Shown: piece by piece, positions 21,552 through 33,959 of the stretch
Layout of the letters: each line of letters opens with the position of its first letter
Numbering within the stretch: the first letter of the stretch is position 1
Source: Viola odorata
Lineage: Eukaryota; Streptophyta; Magnoliopsida; Malpighiales; Violaceae
Direction: 5' to 3'
Assembly: GCA_963691705.1 (NCBI GenBank)
Contig: OY829545.1
Location: 44,689,475 to 44,753,474 of the forward strand
DNA length: 64,000 bases
Position numbers and translations under genes: made by a program
Notes under the pieces: generated by a model
Told to the model about the DNA's origin: nothing
Databases searched by the model: none
Seen by the model: only the letters and a program-made list of their open reading frames with translations

Positions 21552-21966
21552 GATGCGCAACAAATAAATTAGTTGCAAAGATCAATCAACTAAATACTTG
21601 TTAGGCTGGAGTAGAAGGTATATAGATGTATAAGAATCAAAGAAAGCTCAAATTTTCAAGAAGACTCAAGTAAATCACAAAATTACATTTTTGACTAAAT
21701 TTGTAAAATTATGGTTTGCAACTTGTAAAATTGATATCTCTCAACTCTGACCACCAAATCCAATGATTCTTTTTGCAATGGCTTCACAATACTCTGTAGT
21801 ATTTTGTATTTTCTTTTTCGTTCTGTTTTGATTTTTTGACTCTTTTCTTCTTTCTTTTTTTACTCTAAGAACGAATAACAATTAAATAAAAGACTCTTTT
21901 TGGTATTTTGTGATTCTTTGTGGAAGAAACAAACTAATTTAATGATGCACAAATTGCACAACAATT
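21552..21966 (-). mobile_element. Chromovirus 5' leader, continuation
   Basis: This continues the leader broken at 17118 by the gag-only element and is similar to the leader of element A at 51360-51720 (CAAAGATCAATCAAC, CTAGGCTGG). It stops at ACAACAATTT near 21966, and a ten-base junction leads into the H2 5' LTR. No coding content. Confidence 0.75.
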
Positions 21967-21976
21967 TGCCCCCAAA

Positions 21977-22380
21977 TGCAACCCAAGAATGCCTTTGCTA
22001 AGAATCCTTCTCCCTCTGATTGTTTGAGTTTATTACTTCCGTTTTGATATTCCTGTCTACTACTTCCGCTTCGACATTTCTGGACCGATTTATTAAATTG
22101 CTTTATTTTACCATTCGGGACCTCGAACGTGACATTCGAAACCCCGAACCTTGCTTTCTTAGATAAAATTGTTAGCTCCCAAATCTGCCTTGGCTAACTT
22201 GTTTAGCCAAGTAAAAACCCCCCTGATTGTTACCCTTCGTGCTTTTCTCCCCCGAACTCATTCAAGACCTTAGATCAGTCTCTCACAATCCCTGTGTTCG
22301 ACCGTGACTACCACTGTACACTATATCTCTTGTGCACACACATTTTCAGGCACTATAAATCTCTATTTGACCGACGATCA
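21977..22380 (+). repeat. 5' LTR of H2
   Basis: It runs from TGCAACCCAAGAATGCC (the 3' copy begins TGATAGACCCAAG) to CGACGATCA. It contains CGGGACCTCGAACGTGAC repeats and the CCCTGTGTTCGACC block shared with other ATHILA-like LTRs here. The altered first bases suggest that the left end was repaired or recombined. Confidence 0.85.
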
Positions 22381-22383
22381 AAT

Positions 22384-22401
22384 TGGTGCCGTTGTCGGGG
22401 A
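22384..22401 (+). other. Primer-binding site of H2
   Basis: TGGTGCCGTTGTCGGGGA starts three bases after the 5' LTR. It differs by two bases from TGGCGCCGTTGCCGGGGA, the site used by ATHILA-type elements (complementary to the 3' end of tRNA-Asp). Confidence 0.85.
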
Positions 22402-22623
22402 TTGTTTCAAGACTGATTTACTTTTCTTGTTTGTATGACCAGGAGATCTGCACCCGATTTACTGCCCCTTGATCACGAGTTAGGAAGGACAGAAAGAGGC
22501 CTTCGATGACTAGCCCAGGGATCAAACTCCAACCCTTGTGTTCGGGGCCTCGAACGTCTCTTTGCTCTCCAGGACAACCCAGACCCCAAAGACTTACCTC
22601 CAGTCCATCCAGAAAGACCCGAC

Positions 22624-25335
22624 ATGGATAATCACGGCCCCGAAGGGGACAATGTTCCACCAGTCCCCCCGGTAATCCAGACCATCGATGAATTTAATGC
22701 TGCCCCCGAGGCCCCAACTAGTTGTATCATTTGGCCAGTGGTCCCGAATGACTGGGAACTCAAATCCGCAACCATGCACCACCTACCCCTCTATCGAGGG
22801 CTAGCTAAGGAAAATCCTCACCGTCACCTCCAACAATTACACTCCATTTGTGATGCCATGAAGCCCCACAACGTTACCGTTGAGCATGCCAAACTCCGTG
22901 CCTTTATGTGGTCCCTCAAGGACGATGCTCTTGACTGGTTTTATGACTTGCAGCCACGATCCATCAACTCGTGGGCTGAAATATCCAAAGCTTTTACGGA
23001 CAAGTACTACCCGGTATCCATCGCTATGGTGACCCGAAAGCAGCTCGTATCCATCCTCCAAAAAGACACGGAAGACCTTGAGCAGTATTATGAGCGGTTT
23101 AAAAAGATGCAAGCCCTATGCCCCTCGCATAATCTGTCCGAGCATGCCCTCATACAATACTTTTGTGAAGGACTCACGAGTCGAGACAAGGCCTTGCTAA
23201 ACGCTGCTGCTGGCGGGTCCATTACTAGACTTACCCCTGCTGCCGCCAAAGACACCATTGAGCTCATGGCCAAGAACAACCTCCAGCTTAACAATTCCAC
23301 TAGCGTTCAAGACGCCCGATCAGCCGCCATGGAGAATCAATTGGCCGCCATCACAGGAATGTTGCAAAATATGGCTTCGGGACAACTAGTCCAGCTCAAG
23401 GCCTGTCAAATCTGCCCACTTTCGGACCATCCTACTGATGCTTGCCCTTTTATTCCTGAAGAAATGCCCGTCAATGCAGCAGGGGGATTCAATGTCCCGT
23501 ATGGTCAGCATCACAATCAAGGCTGGAAGCAGCCTAGTTACGGATGGAACAACAACCAGCAGGCCGGGCCCAGTCATCAGTACGGTCAGAACCCATACGG
23601 CAATCACCCTCCTCCGTTCAACATGCAAAACTTCAAGCCTAGACCCAATTTTCAGAGTTATCAATATCAGAGGCAGCCACCCCCCGATCAGAATTTTACC
23701 ATGCCACCACCCCCGAATGAGGAGCCCTCCCCCGTTAAGAAGAAGATCGCTGAGCTGGAGAAGCAAATTCGTACTCTCATGGCAGAAATGAAAGAAGTAA
23801 AAAATGGTGGGAGATTTCCAGGGCAGACGAAACCTAACCCGAAGCACGAGGCGTGCGCCATGAACCTCCAAAGTGGTCTCGAGATCCCCTCTCGTGTCCA
23901 TCCAGACCCCGAGTCTCCAGGAGGTATTCCAGAACCTGAAACCCACACTGTTGGTTCTGGTCCCGAAGCTGCCAACGATGCACAACCACCCCCCGAACAG
24001 CCTGCTGATCAGCCCAAGAAGTCCCAATTTGGTGACGCAGCACTTAACCACTTCTTCTCCAGTAAAAAGTCTCGCTGTAAGAAGAAACAGCCCGTTGAAG
24101 AGGAAGAATTCTCTCAGGAATTCATAAACAAAGTATTCGAGCCCCCGTTTCCTCAACGGCTGATCAAAAAGAAGAAAGAAGAAGAGGATCGGGACATCTT
24201 TAAGATGTTCAGCAAGGTCATCATCAATATCCCCCTCCTCAAGGCCATCAAAAACATGCCTCGGTATGCGAAGTTCTTGAAGCAGCTATGCACCAACAAG
24301 AGCAAGTTCACGGAGGTAAACAGGATTAGTGTGGGGGCAAATCTGTCCGCTCATATCCAGCGAAAAATTCCACCCAAGTGCAAGGACCAGGGTATGTTCA
24401 CGGTCCCGTGCAGGATCGGGACCATCGATATTGGGAAGGCAATGTGCGACTTGGGGGCTGGAATCAATATCATGCCCTTAACCATTTACAATGGGCTTAG
24501 ACTCGGACCCTTGAAGGAAACCACGCTTGTCATCCAACTTGCAGACCGTTCGGTGGTATACCCCAAAGGCATAATCACAGATGTTCTTGTTCAAGTGGGT
24601 GAATTTCTATTTCAAGCGGATTTCTATGTTCTCTCTATGGAAAATCCAACAAGCACCAAGTCCTCGAATCTACTCTTGGGACGCCCTTTCTTGGCCACTG
24701 CCCGTGCAAAGATTGACTGCTATGAAGCCTCTATCTCCCTTGAATTCTACGAGGAAATCATCCATTTTAATATGCTGGATTCAATGAAATACCCTCCCGA
24801 ATTCTCTAGCGTTAATTTCATTGATGTGATAGACCCCATTGTGGAAAGTATCGCGGAGCTGAACTCAATCGAGCCCTTGGAGCTGATCCTGGATCAAAGC
24901 CTCACTCCCGAATCATTGCAGGAGATGACATCATCCATCGAAGTTCCCGCCGAATTAATCATGGTTGCAACAGCCCTCGAAGCAAATACTGTCTTAGCAG
25001 TCGAGCCCCCGAGCGAGTCCCCCGAATGCATAGATCATGAACGACTTACCCCTTCTCTAGTACAAGCTCCAGACCTTGAACTCAAGGTGCTGCCCTCGCA
25101 CTTGAAGTATGCTTACATCGGGGAGAGAGAATCCCTCCCAGTCATAATTTCCAACAAGCTGGGAGCGGATCAAGAGATTGAGCTAGTGAACCTCCTCAAG
25201 AGCTTTAAGAAGGCCATCGGTTGGACGATTGCCGACATCAAGGGTTTGTCGCCATCCTTGTGCACTCACCGTATACATCTGGAAGAAGACTCCAAGACAA
25301 TCAGGCAGCCTCAAAGGCGTTTGAACCCCCCATGA
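22624..25335 (+). pseudogene. Gag-protease of H2 (903-codon open stretch)
   Basis: The open stretch begins at an internal ATG; the true gag start is probably the ATG at 22436 in another frame, so the N-terminus carries a frameshift. The gag core has WSLKDDALDWFYDLQPRS near residues 98-115. A CCHC knuckle CQICPLSDHPTDAC lies at about residue 261. A QG/PN-rich segment (300-370) and a charged segment ending in FEPPFPQRLIKKKKEEED (about 500-525) follow. The retropepsin-like protease with CDLGAGINIMP is near residue 608. The linker to RT ends in PSLCTHRIHLEED before a stop at 25335, where RT continues in another frame. Compared with H, this copy is much better preserved. Confidence 0.85.
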
Positions 25336-26570
25336 TGGAGGTAGTTAAGAAGGAGGTCCTGAAGCTGCTCGATGTCGGGGTTATTTACCCCATCTCTGAT
25401 TCTCCATGGGTTAGCCCCGTTCAGGTGGTCCCGAAGAAACAGGCATCACCATCATTCCAGGTCCCGAGGGTCTGTCAATTCCCTCCCGAATCCAGAATGG
25501 CTGGCGTGTATGCATCGACTACCGACACTTGAATGAGGCCACCCAAAAAGATCACTTCCCACTGCCCTTCATAGATCAAATGCTAGAGCGCCTTGTGGGC
25601 AAGACGCATTATTGCTGCCTGGATGGGTATTCGGGATTCCACCAGATTCCAGTAGCCCTTGAAGACCAGGAGAAGACCACTTTCACATGCCCATTCGGGA
25701 CCTTTGCTTACAGACGCATGCCCTTCGGGTTATGCAATGCTCCGGCTACATTCCAGAGGTGCATGGTCAGCATCTTTTCAGAATTTGTGCAAGAATGCAT
25801 CGAGGTATTCATGGACGACTTCACGGTTTATGGTAATTCCTTTTCCGAATACCTCTTGAACTTAAAGAAAATTCTGCAAAGATGTGTTGAAACTAACCTT
25901 GTGTCATTTCATGGTTGACCAAGGGCTTATCTTAGGCCACATCGTGTCCCGAAAGGGTATCGAAGTGGACAAGGCTAAAATCTAAGCTATCGAGACCTTG
26001 CCTTACCCCTCGAATATTCGAGATGTGCGTTCTTTTCTTGGCCATGCAGGATTTTACAGAAGGTTCATCAAGGACTTCTCCAAGATAGCCCAGCCAATGT
26101 GCCAGCTGTTACACAAGGATGTGGACTTCATATTTGATGAAAAATGCAAGACAGCTTTCGAGACCTTGAAAGCCAAGCTCATTTCTGCTCCTATCATTCG
26201 GGGCTCCGACTGGACTCTCCCCTTTGAGATCATGTGTGATGCTAGCAATCAGGCTTTGGGAGCCGTTCTGGGTCAGAAGAAAGACAAAGAGACGTACGTT
26301 ATTTACTATGCTTCTAAGTTGCTGGACCCAGCGCAGCAAAATTATACAACGACGGAAAAAGAGCTTTCGGCGATTGTCTATGCCCTTGACAAGTTTCGGC
26401 AGTACCTCCTGGGTACAGAAGTGATAGTGTATTCCGACCATTCAGCCCTTCGGTGCCTACTCAAGAAGACCGATGCGAAGCCTAGGCTTATCCGCTGGAT
26501 CCTACTACTTTAGGAATTCAATCTTGCCATCAAGGATAAGAAAGGAACCGAGAATTGTGTAGCTGACCAC
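25336..26570 (+). pseudogene. Reverse transcriptase and RNase H of H2, broken
   Basis: Pieces in successive frames: 25221-25532 (RT start, DSPWVSPVQVVPKK), 25529-25918 (LPFIDQMLERL, MPFGLCNAPATF and the catalytic FMDD), then 25998-26513 (RT thumb DVRSFLGHAGFYRRF and RNase H, MCDASNQALGAVLG, TEKELSAIVYALDKFR). A deletion near 25905 removes a few residues and shifts the frame. Stops lie near 25985 and at 26512 (TAG after RLIRWILLL). Active-site residues are present, but the chain cannot be made as one protein without recoding. Confidence 0.85.
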
Positions 26571-27971
26571 TTGAGTAGACTCTCGACCCAAGAAGATGAC
26601 TCCCAAGTAGTCATTCGGGAGACCTTCCCAGATGAGCATTTGTGCTTAGTGGATACCGCCAAGTTTCCATGGTTCACAGATATAGCAAATTTTTGTGCCA
26701 CTGGCGTGCTCCCTGTCGATGCCTCGAGCGTGGAACAAAATCGGATCCGAAGGCAGGCTAGGACCTATGTTTGGGACAACCCCTATTTGTGGAAGCATTG
26801 TTCAGATCGGATTATTAGACGCTGTGTCACAATGGACGAGGTCCCGTCCATCCTCAAGTTCTACCACTCGACCACCGAAGGAGGGCACTTTACTGCGAAG
26901 AAGACAGCGCTCAAGGTCTTAGAAGCTGGTCTTTATTGGCCATCTATCTTCAAGGACAGTTATCTGTTTTACGCTGCATGCCCTCGGTGCCAAGTTATGG
27001 GAAACATCGGGGCGAGAAACCAAATGCCCTTGACCAGCATCCTTGCGTGCAAATTTTTTGATATTTGGGGCATTGACTTCATGGGACCCTTCCCAAATTC
27101 ATTCGGGAACATGTACATCTTGCTTGCGGTGGACTACGTTTCCAAATGGATAGAAGCCAAAGCCACCAAGACAGACGATTCGAGGGTAGTTGCCGATTTT
27201 CTCATAACACACATCTTTAACCGATTCGGGACCCCTCGCTCCCTCATCAGCGATCGGGGGACTCATTTCTGCAATAGGACGGTTTCCTCGTTACTTGGCA
27301 AGTATGGCGTTACACATCGAATATCTACTACCTATCACCCCCAAACCAATGGGCAGGCTGAGGTCTCGAATCGGGAGATCAAGGCTATTCTCGAGAAGAC
27401 CGTGAATCAGTCAAGGAAAGATTGGAGCCTCAAAATGGGAGACGCGCTTTGGGCCTATCGTACTGCATTCAATACCCCGATCGGCATGACGCCATATCGG
27501 TTGGTCTACGGTAAGCCGTGTCACCTCCCGGTCGAGATAGAACACAAGGCGTTTTGGGCGATCAAAAGAGTCAACATGGATCTGGACTTAGCAAGCAAGG
27601 ACCGCTGTTTGCAAATTCAAGAGCTCGAGGAACTACGAGGAGATGCTTATGAAAATTCACTGATTTACAAGGGCAAAACCAAAGCCCAGCATGACAAGCA
27701 CCTCGTGGTCAGGACTTTCACGATTGGGCAGAAAGTTCTGCTCTACAACTCACGATTGCGGATCTTCTCGGGCAAGCTTAAGTCCAAATGGACGGGACCC
27801 TACAAAGTTATCACAGTGTTTGACCATGGAGCTATTGAGATCCAGAACATGGACGGGGGAGAACCATTCAAAGTGAACGGGCATAGGCTGAAACCCTTCT
27901 ATGAAGGATTCAAGCCCTCAACCGCCGAGGAAGTAAGGGTCGAGGACCCAGTAGACAATGCCCCCGAATGA
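26571..27971 (+). pseudogene. Integrase of H2 (466-codon open stretch)
   Basis: This open stretch holds an H2C2 zinc domain (HSTTEGGHF ... CPRCQV), a DDE core ([17 protein letters not shown], and the glutamate in [12 protein letters not shown]) and a C-terminal SH3-like end ([19 protein letters not shown]). All three catalytic acidic residues are visible. It lacks its own start because it belongs to the pol polyprotein, which is broken upstream at 26512. No chromodomain is seen. Confidence 0.85.
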
Positions 27972-28655
27972 AGAAACAACGTCTAGGCCTAGACGATAAA
28001 CAAGGCCAAGTGTAGGGACAACCCCCGAATTCCTAACTCTCTCTCTTTAATTCTCTCGCCCTTAAATTCCGAGTCCAACAGTCTTCTTCTCTCTTCCCTA
28101 GGTGGTCTTAACTAATCTGTCCCTTCTTATTCCCCTTTTTAATCTTTTATTCCTTTCTTTTATTTTATTTTGTATGAGTCAACTCAAGCTTTTAAAATTC
28201 TTTATACTCACTTTTTATGTTACCTAGGCAAATTTCAAAATTTCTTTATTCTCTCTCCCTTTCATTTAAATCCTTTGTCTCTCTCTCTCTCCAATTAAAT
28301 GCTATGTCCCCTACTTTAATTAACCCCCATTTAATTCTTTTGATTTTATTCCCCTCTCTCCTATTTTCAAATCCTGAAAGCTGATTTGCTTTTCTGTTTT
28401 CCCGTGCAGGTGCAGGCGCACGCTGCCCTTGGCAATGCATGACCTCTAACGGCGCGACACGTGGCTGACAAAGCCCGAGGAGACCAGCTCCCATCTCTCT
28501 CTCCACCTTTCCACGTCCTCCAACCCACTCACCCACGCCACCTAACCGTCAGACCCCATCCGTTACCCAACCTAAACCCCTCATCTCTCCCAATCAAATC
28601 AAAACACAACATTTCCTTCACTTCTTTCAAAACACAAAAACCCTCCTTCTTCCTC
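27972..28655 (+). other. Spacer between pol and ORF-1-like gene of H2
   Basis: This pyrimidine-rich non-coding stretch (TTCTCTCTCC runs) has a possible 3' splice site, CCCGTGCAG, near 28410. The next ATG in a long frame is at 28656, so the downstream gene may be expressed from a spliced RNA. No other gene is seen. Confidence 0.45.
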
Positions 28656-29951
28656 ATGGCACGCACAAGCCTCAACCTAAACAAACCTACCACTTCTCAC
28701 TCATCCACTCCTACTCCTCTCTCCACTCAACCCCAACCAAAAAACACCACCGCCGACCAGTCCCCTACCGCCACTGAACCACTCCGATCAGCCTCCTCGG
28801 AAGACACAATAGACCTCGATGAGATAACTTTCACCACCGCCCTCCCGAAAATGACCAGATCCGGCAAGGTGCACCGCGTCCCTCCAACCACGACCGCCGG
28901 CAGCAAGCCGAAAAAGCCAACGGCGACGCCGACCCCTCCTGGCAGCCCCGTCAACTCCGTTCCCCTCGATGTCAAACCCATCGGCTACGTCATTCCTTCT
29001 ATACCGAGGAGGAAGATGGGGCACAGACCAGCTCCAGCCTCCGGGAGGCCAGGAGGGTCGAGAAGGAGAATGAGGAGCAGTTCCCTTGGGACTCCGACGA
29101 CCAGCGGGCGGCTGATGCAGAAGACGGGGAAGACGAGATAGAGCAACCGGAGAAGTCTGATGAGCAAGACGCTCAAGACCCTGAGCAGACCACTCAGGGT
29201 CCCGAGGATGTTCGGGAGGGCACGGCAGCAGCAGCCACCAACGAAAGAGAGGGTGAGATTGACCAACCCCCCAGCCCGCCCCCGCAGAAGTCCAAGGGCA
29301 AGGCCAAAACCGCACCGACCTCTAAAGCAGCGAAGAGTGCCCCCAAGGCCCCACCCTCCAAGACCCCGGCCAGCAAGAAACGGAAGCTCCGGATCACTCC
29401 CAAGGGCAAGGCAGCCGCAGTCGAGACCCCCCGTAAATCTCAGCGCACTACAGAGGAGGATGACACCCTCGAGACCCCATCGCCTGCTTCGGGATCTAGA
29501 CCCAGTTACCTGGTAACGGCTGACCTTGACTCCTTTAATGAATTGTTCATTTTCAATGATAAACCGTCTCTAGATAAGGTCACTTTGATGAACAATAAGG
29601 GGTGGCCCCATGTGCTAAATTAGATATGGATTTCTATGATAAGATGGGTATTGGGTCCCGAATTCGGGAGTTGGTTAGTGGCATAGGATGGGAAGGCCTG
29701 TTCTTCATGGATCAGCCTACGTATCTGGAGCTCAGCCTTGAGTTCTTTGCGAGTTTTTGGCACAAGGCAGATCTGTTCAAGCCCAAGGGTTGGGTGGGTC
29801 CCGATCTTTCAGCTAGGGGATGCGTCAATTTTAGGCTGGCTAGCAAGTGGCACCCTATGTCCCTCAACGACTTCAATGTCTACCTCGGTTTTGCCAGTCG
29901 TGAGGACATTCAAGGGGACGCATATCAGAACGCCTTGACCACTGTCCCGGC
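28656..29951 (+). pseudogene. ATHILA ORF-1-like gene, N-terminal part, broken
   Basis: From the ATG at 28656 a serine/threonine/proline-rich and lysine-rich N-terminus continues through at least two frameshifts (frames at 28461-29141, 29160-29516 and 29602-29970). It then enters a folded-looking domain (LVSGIGWEGLFFMDQPTYLE, MSLNDFNVYLGF). Content and position after pol match the ATHILA ORF-1 family, the extra gene of ATHILA elements, whose function is unresolved. At 29951 it is cut by the LTR of the nested element and resumes at 43436. Confidence 0.7.
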
Positions 29952-32342
29952 TGTCGCACCCCTTTTTTGAATTTTTATCCTAATGCGACGCAGGTTTGGG
30001 ACGAGAACGTGAGACGAAATAGGACTCATCTCACATGATGCTAATGAAGTCGCCACCCTAATTGTTTCTAGGTTTAGGGAACCTAAAGACTGGGAACATG
30101 GCAGAAAAAAAAATAAAAAACTAAGGCGAAAAAGGGTCTGAACCCGAGAACATGGGTTCGGGGTCGTATTATGGACTCGGGAAGGTGTTAGGCACCCGAG
30201 TCACATCCTGAAAAGGTTACCGAAGAAAAGAGGTGTTTTAATCATGCTTGAAAAATAAAAGTCTTTTTTTAGTGATCATGCCCAATGGATTAAATTTTAA
30301 ATAGTCATGTGTATGAAAAAGCGTGAAATAAATACAAGGGAAGAAACGTTTACTTGAGAAGGGTATGGACGGTTTTACCCTTTTGGATTGAGAGTATGAG
30401 GCGTACTTGTAAAAGGGCATCGATTGATTTGCCCTACAAAATCGAGATTATTAGTTTGAGAAAATGATAATTGAAAAACAGATAAATATTTAATGATTTA
30501 TCATACGCAAGAGAAATAATTAATTTGGCAATTAAACGCGAGCAGAATAATTATTTAGGCATTTTAGAGTATGCAAAAATAATTAGTTAATTAGTACAAG
30601 CATTCGAATAATCAGCATCGGAATTATTGTGGGCACACAAGTGAAATAATTATTTTTGACGACTATGCGCAAGCAGAATAATTAAACATTCAAGAGCGTA
30701 CGAAATTAATAATTAAACCTACAAGCATACGAAAATTAAATAATTAAACATGCAAGCATACGAAAATTAAATAAATAGTACAAGCATACAAAAATTAAAT
30801 AAACAGTACGAGTGCAGAAAATAAATAAACAGTACAATCGCAAAACGTAAATAAACAATACGAGTGCAGAATATAAATAAACAGTACAATCGCGAAAAGT
30901 AAATAAACAGTACAAGTGCAGAAAATAAATAAACAGTACAAGTGCGCAGAAAATTAGATAAACCGAACAAGTATGCAGAAAATTAAATAAATAATACAAG
31001 CATACGAAAGGTTGGTAAAAAATGCGACGGGCTAAAAATTCGGACTAGGCCCACTGGGCCTAGAAATTGGGCCCACTAGTTGGGCCCATCCTTTTCTTTT
31101 CCCATTTGGGCTTGGCATAGGTCAAGCCCATGATAAATTATAATGAGGCTTGGCCTCACTATTCTTTTTCCTTTCCCATTTGCCAAGCCCATAATTAGTT
31201 CAAATGAGGCTTGGCCTCACTAATCACCATCTTCTTCCCTCATCCGCGTCCCTTCTCCAGCAACAAAGCAGAACAGTGGCCATGGCGCAAGGCACGGCAG
31301 CGGTCAGGCAGCAGCGGCGGTGAGGCTCAGCAGCGGTCGGGCGGCAACGGAGAACAGCAACAACGGCTCGGCAGTGATGATGAATTCGGCCGTGAGGTGG
31401 TAGTAAGAGCTACGTGGTGGTGGCGAGGCAGTACGGCAAGCAAGGCAGCGCGGCAGCTCTACGGGGGGCCAAGGTAGCAGCCCAGCAGCGGTGAACGGTG
31501 GTGACGTAGCAGCAGCAACGACTCGGCAGGCCACGGCAGCCCATCCGTTTTTTTCGAGAGAGAACCAAAACCAACCCCCCCTCTTTTTGGAAAATTCCCT
31601 TGGTTATTTATAGAGGGAGAGATAGAGATTGACTGTTGGATGAGGGAGTAGAGATGGAATAGAGATGATGATGACGATGATTAGAGGTCTGTAGGCTTGG
31701 AAAAATGGAGAGGGTAGATGTACGAAGGTGAGGGGGAAGTTGAGTGTTGTCTCCAAAATGAAGAAATGCATGCTTGCGTGGTAATTACCACAACCACTTG
31801 ATCGAGTTTGACTTTCAAAGTCAACTAGATCAATGGTGAAGATGAAGGGTTTGATTTATTATTTAATTATTCAGTTCAAGCTGATGGTACGAGCAATTTC
31901 GTCTGAGAATGAATATACACTCAAACTGAAAATGTTAAAACATATAATAAAATAAAATAACATATTTAGCATACATTAAGCGATAAAAACTTCACTATAT
32001 AGTTCGATAAAAATTCGCTTGTAAGTAATAAAAGTTAGAGCGTAACAAAATACTAAAATAAAAATTGAGCAAAACGGAAAAGGATAGCGCGAGTTAAAAA
32101 ATAAGTAGCTAATGGTCGAAATTGCTCGACCCTTGGTTTCGAGAGTTTGACTCGAGAACCGGCACGGGTTCGAACCAGAAAAAGTGATAAAAACGCGAAA
32201 AAGGTGCAAAACAAAATTTAAATGACAAAGCGTAAAAATAGACATCAGTTTGACGAAAATAAACAAGTGCATGATTTTTTGAAAAATTGATGATAAAAAT
32301 GCGACAAATGAAAATTTTAAAATCCAAAATCGGGTAGCAACA
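29952..32342 (-). repeat. 3' LTR of LARD
   Basis: It starts TGTCGCACCCC and ends GGGTAGCAACA (2,391 bases). A minus-strand TATA box lies at 31605-31612. Imperfect repeats of about 30-60 bases (GTACAAGCATACG, AAATAAATAAACAGTAC) fill 30530-31010. Short open frames in both directions are inconsistent between the two LTRs and are not supported as genes. Confidence 0.9.
30530..31010. repeat. Imperfect tandem repeats inside LARD LTR
   Basis: AATAAACAGTACAAGTGCAG-like units alternate with AATCGCGAAAAGTA-like units. The same region occurs at about 41610-42095 in the other LTR with small differences. Confidence 0.7.
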
Positions 32343-32357
32343 GTTGCCCCCTCTTTA
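32343..32357 (-). other. Polypurine tract of LARD
   Basis: The minus strand reads TAAAGAGGGGGCAAC immediately before the 3' LTR. Confidence 0.75.
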
Positions 32358-32599
32358 CTGTCTTATCAAAAATTTGGTGTAACCGATATTTTTTATGAGC
32401 AGTAAAGATGGTTGTTCCCGAACCAGCAATGGTTTTGAAAATGCGGAATTTAGGTGTTGACTTACCTGGGAGTGGGATGAAAAGTAGATGGTCGCTTTCC
32501 TGATAATGGAGTGAAGTGTAAATGATGAAATGTAAATCAGGTAGGGCGAGGGTAGCACTCGCAGTCCATACCTTGGTGCAGAAAAGTAAATTGCGAAAA

Positions 32600-32990
32600 T
32601 GTAAACTTATCTGAACGGGGACACCGCAAGACTCAGACCCTCGGTGCAGGAAATGAAATTGACATCTGAACGGGGACACCGCAAGACTCAGACGTCGATG
32701 CAGAAAAAGTAAACTTGAGATCCGAACGGGGACACCGCAAGTCTCGAACCTCTGTGTAGAAAAATGAAAATTGACATCCGAACGGGGACACCGCAATTCT
32801 CGAACGTCGATGCAGGAAACGTAAACTTGAGATCCGAACGGGGACACCGTAAGTTTCGAACCTCTGTGTAGGAAATGAAATTGACATCTGAACGGGGACA
32901 CCGCAAGACTCAGACGTCGATGCAGAAAATGTAAACTTGAGATCCGAACGGGGACACCGCAAGTCTCGAACCTCTCGAGGGTCGTACTCG
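32600..32990. repeat. Tandem array R1 (about 55-bp unit, 7 copies)
   Basis: GAACGGGGACACCGCAAG recurs seven times at about 55-base spacing, joined by alternating AAATGAAATTGACATC and GTAAACTTGAGATC links, so the higher-order unit is about 110 bases. The period is not exact, and the minus-strand frames through it are incidental. Confidence 0.85.
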
Positions 32991-33089
32991 TAAGCCGTCG
33001 CTGATTGATGCAGAAATGGAAATCAGGCAGGGCGAGGGTAGCACTCGCAGTCCGTACCTTGTGCAGAAAAGTAAAGTGCGAAAAATGTA

Positions 33090-33655
33090 AAGGCGCGTGC
33101 TGCGGGACTGAGCCGCATCAACACTCAAACAGACGCATGTTGCGGGACTGAGCCGCGTCAACATTCAATCAGACGCATGTTGCGGGACTGAACTGCGTCA
33201 ACATTCAAACAAAAGCATAACAGACGCATGTTGCGGGACTGAACCTCGTCAACATTCAGTGCAGGAAAGTAGAATAGACGCATGTTGCGGGATTGAACCG
33301 CATCAACAATCAGTGCAGGAAAGTAGAACAGACACATGTTGCGGGACTGAACCGCGTCAACATTTAGTGCAGGAAAGTAGAACAGACGCATGTTGCGGGA
33401 CTGAACCGCATCAACATTCAGTGCAGGAAAGTAAAACAGACGTATGTTGCGGGACTGAACCGTGTCAACATTCAGTGCAGGAAAGTAAAACAGACGCATG
33501 TTACGGGACTGAACCGCGTCAACATTCAGCGCAGGAAAGTAAAACAAACGCATGTTGCGGGACTGAACCGCGTCAACATTCAGCGCAGGAAAGTAAAACA
33601 AACGCATGTTGCGGGACTGAACCGCGTCAACATTCAGTGCAGGAAAGTAAATTGC
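33090..33655. repeat. Tandem array R2 (54-bp unit, about 10-11 copies)
   Basis: The unit contains GCATGTTGCGGGACTGAACC, GCGTCAACATTCAGTG and CAGGAAAGTAAAACAGAC. The later copies are spaced exactly 54 bases, and the first few (33090-33225) are shorter at about 39-50 bases. Because 54 is a multiple of three, both strands stay open over long distances; I do not read these frames as genes. Confidence 0.88.
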
Positions 33656-33959
33656 GGGAAAGAAAATTGCAAGAAAGTAAATTGTGAGAAAGTAAATTGC
33701 AGAAAGGTAAATTGCAGGAAAGTAGATGTGAACTTCACTTGAGCATTGTTGCCCCCAGATTGGTGTGAAAAATGAAATGAAAACTCCACTTGAACGTTGC
33801 TGCCTACTGGGAGATTGGTGCCAGATGCTTCCGGACGGTGCTGCCCGTCGGATGGCGGATTAACTCCTTCTTCGGACGCTGCTGCCCGTTGGAGATTGGT
33901 GCGAGATCCTTCCGGACGCTGCTGCCCGTGGGATGTCGGTTTAATTCCTTTATTGATTG

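Noticed and set aside
23386..24156. 256-codon minus-strand frame inside H2 gag
   Set aside because: It is a shadow of the gag frame on the opposite strand, with cysteine/leucine-rich composition and no homology.
28727..29315. Minus-strand frames over the ORF-1-like gene
   Set aside because: They are shadows of the proline/serine-rich plus-strand coding sequence.
31211..31534. Open frames in the LARD LTR (about 88 and 76 codons)
   Set aside because: They occur in both LTRs with non-conservative changes, are GC-rich alanine/arginine low-complexity stretches, and lie across the probable promoter and leader region.
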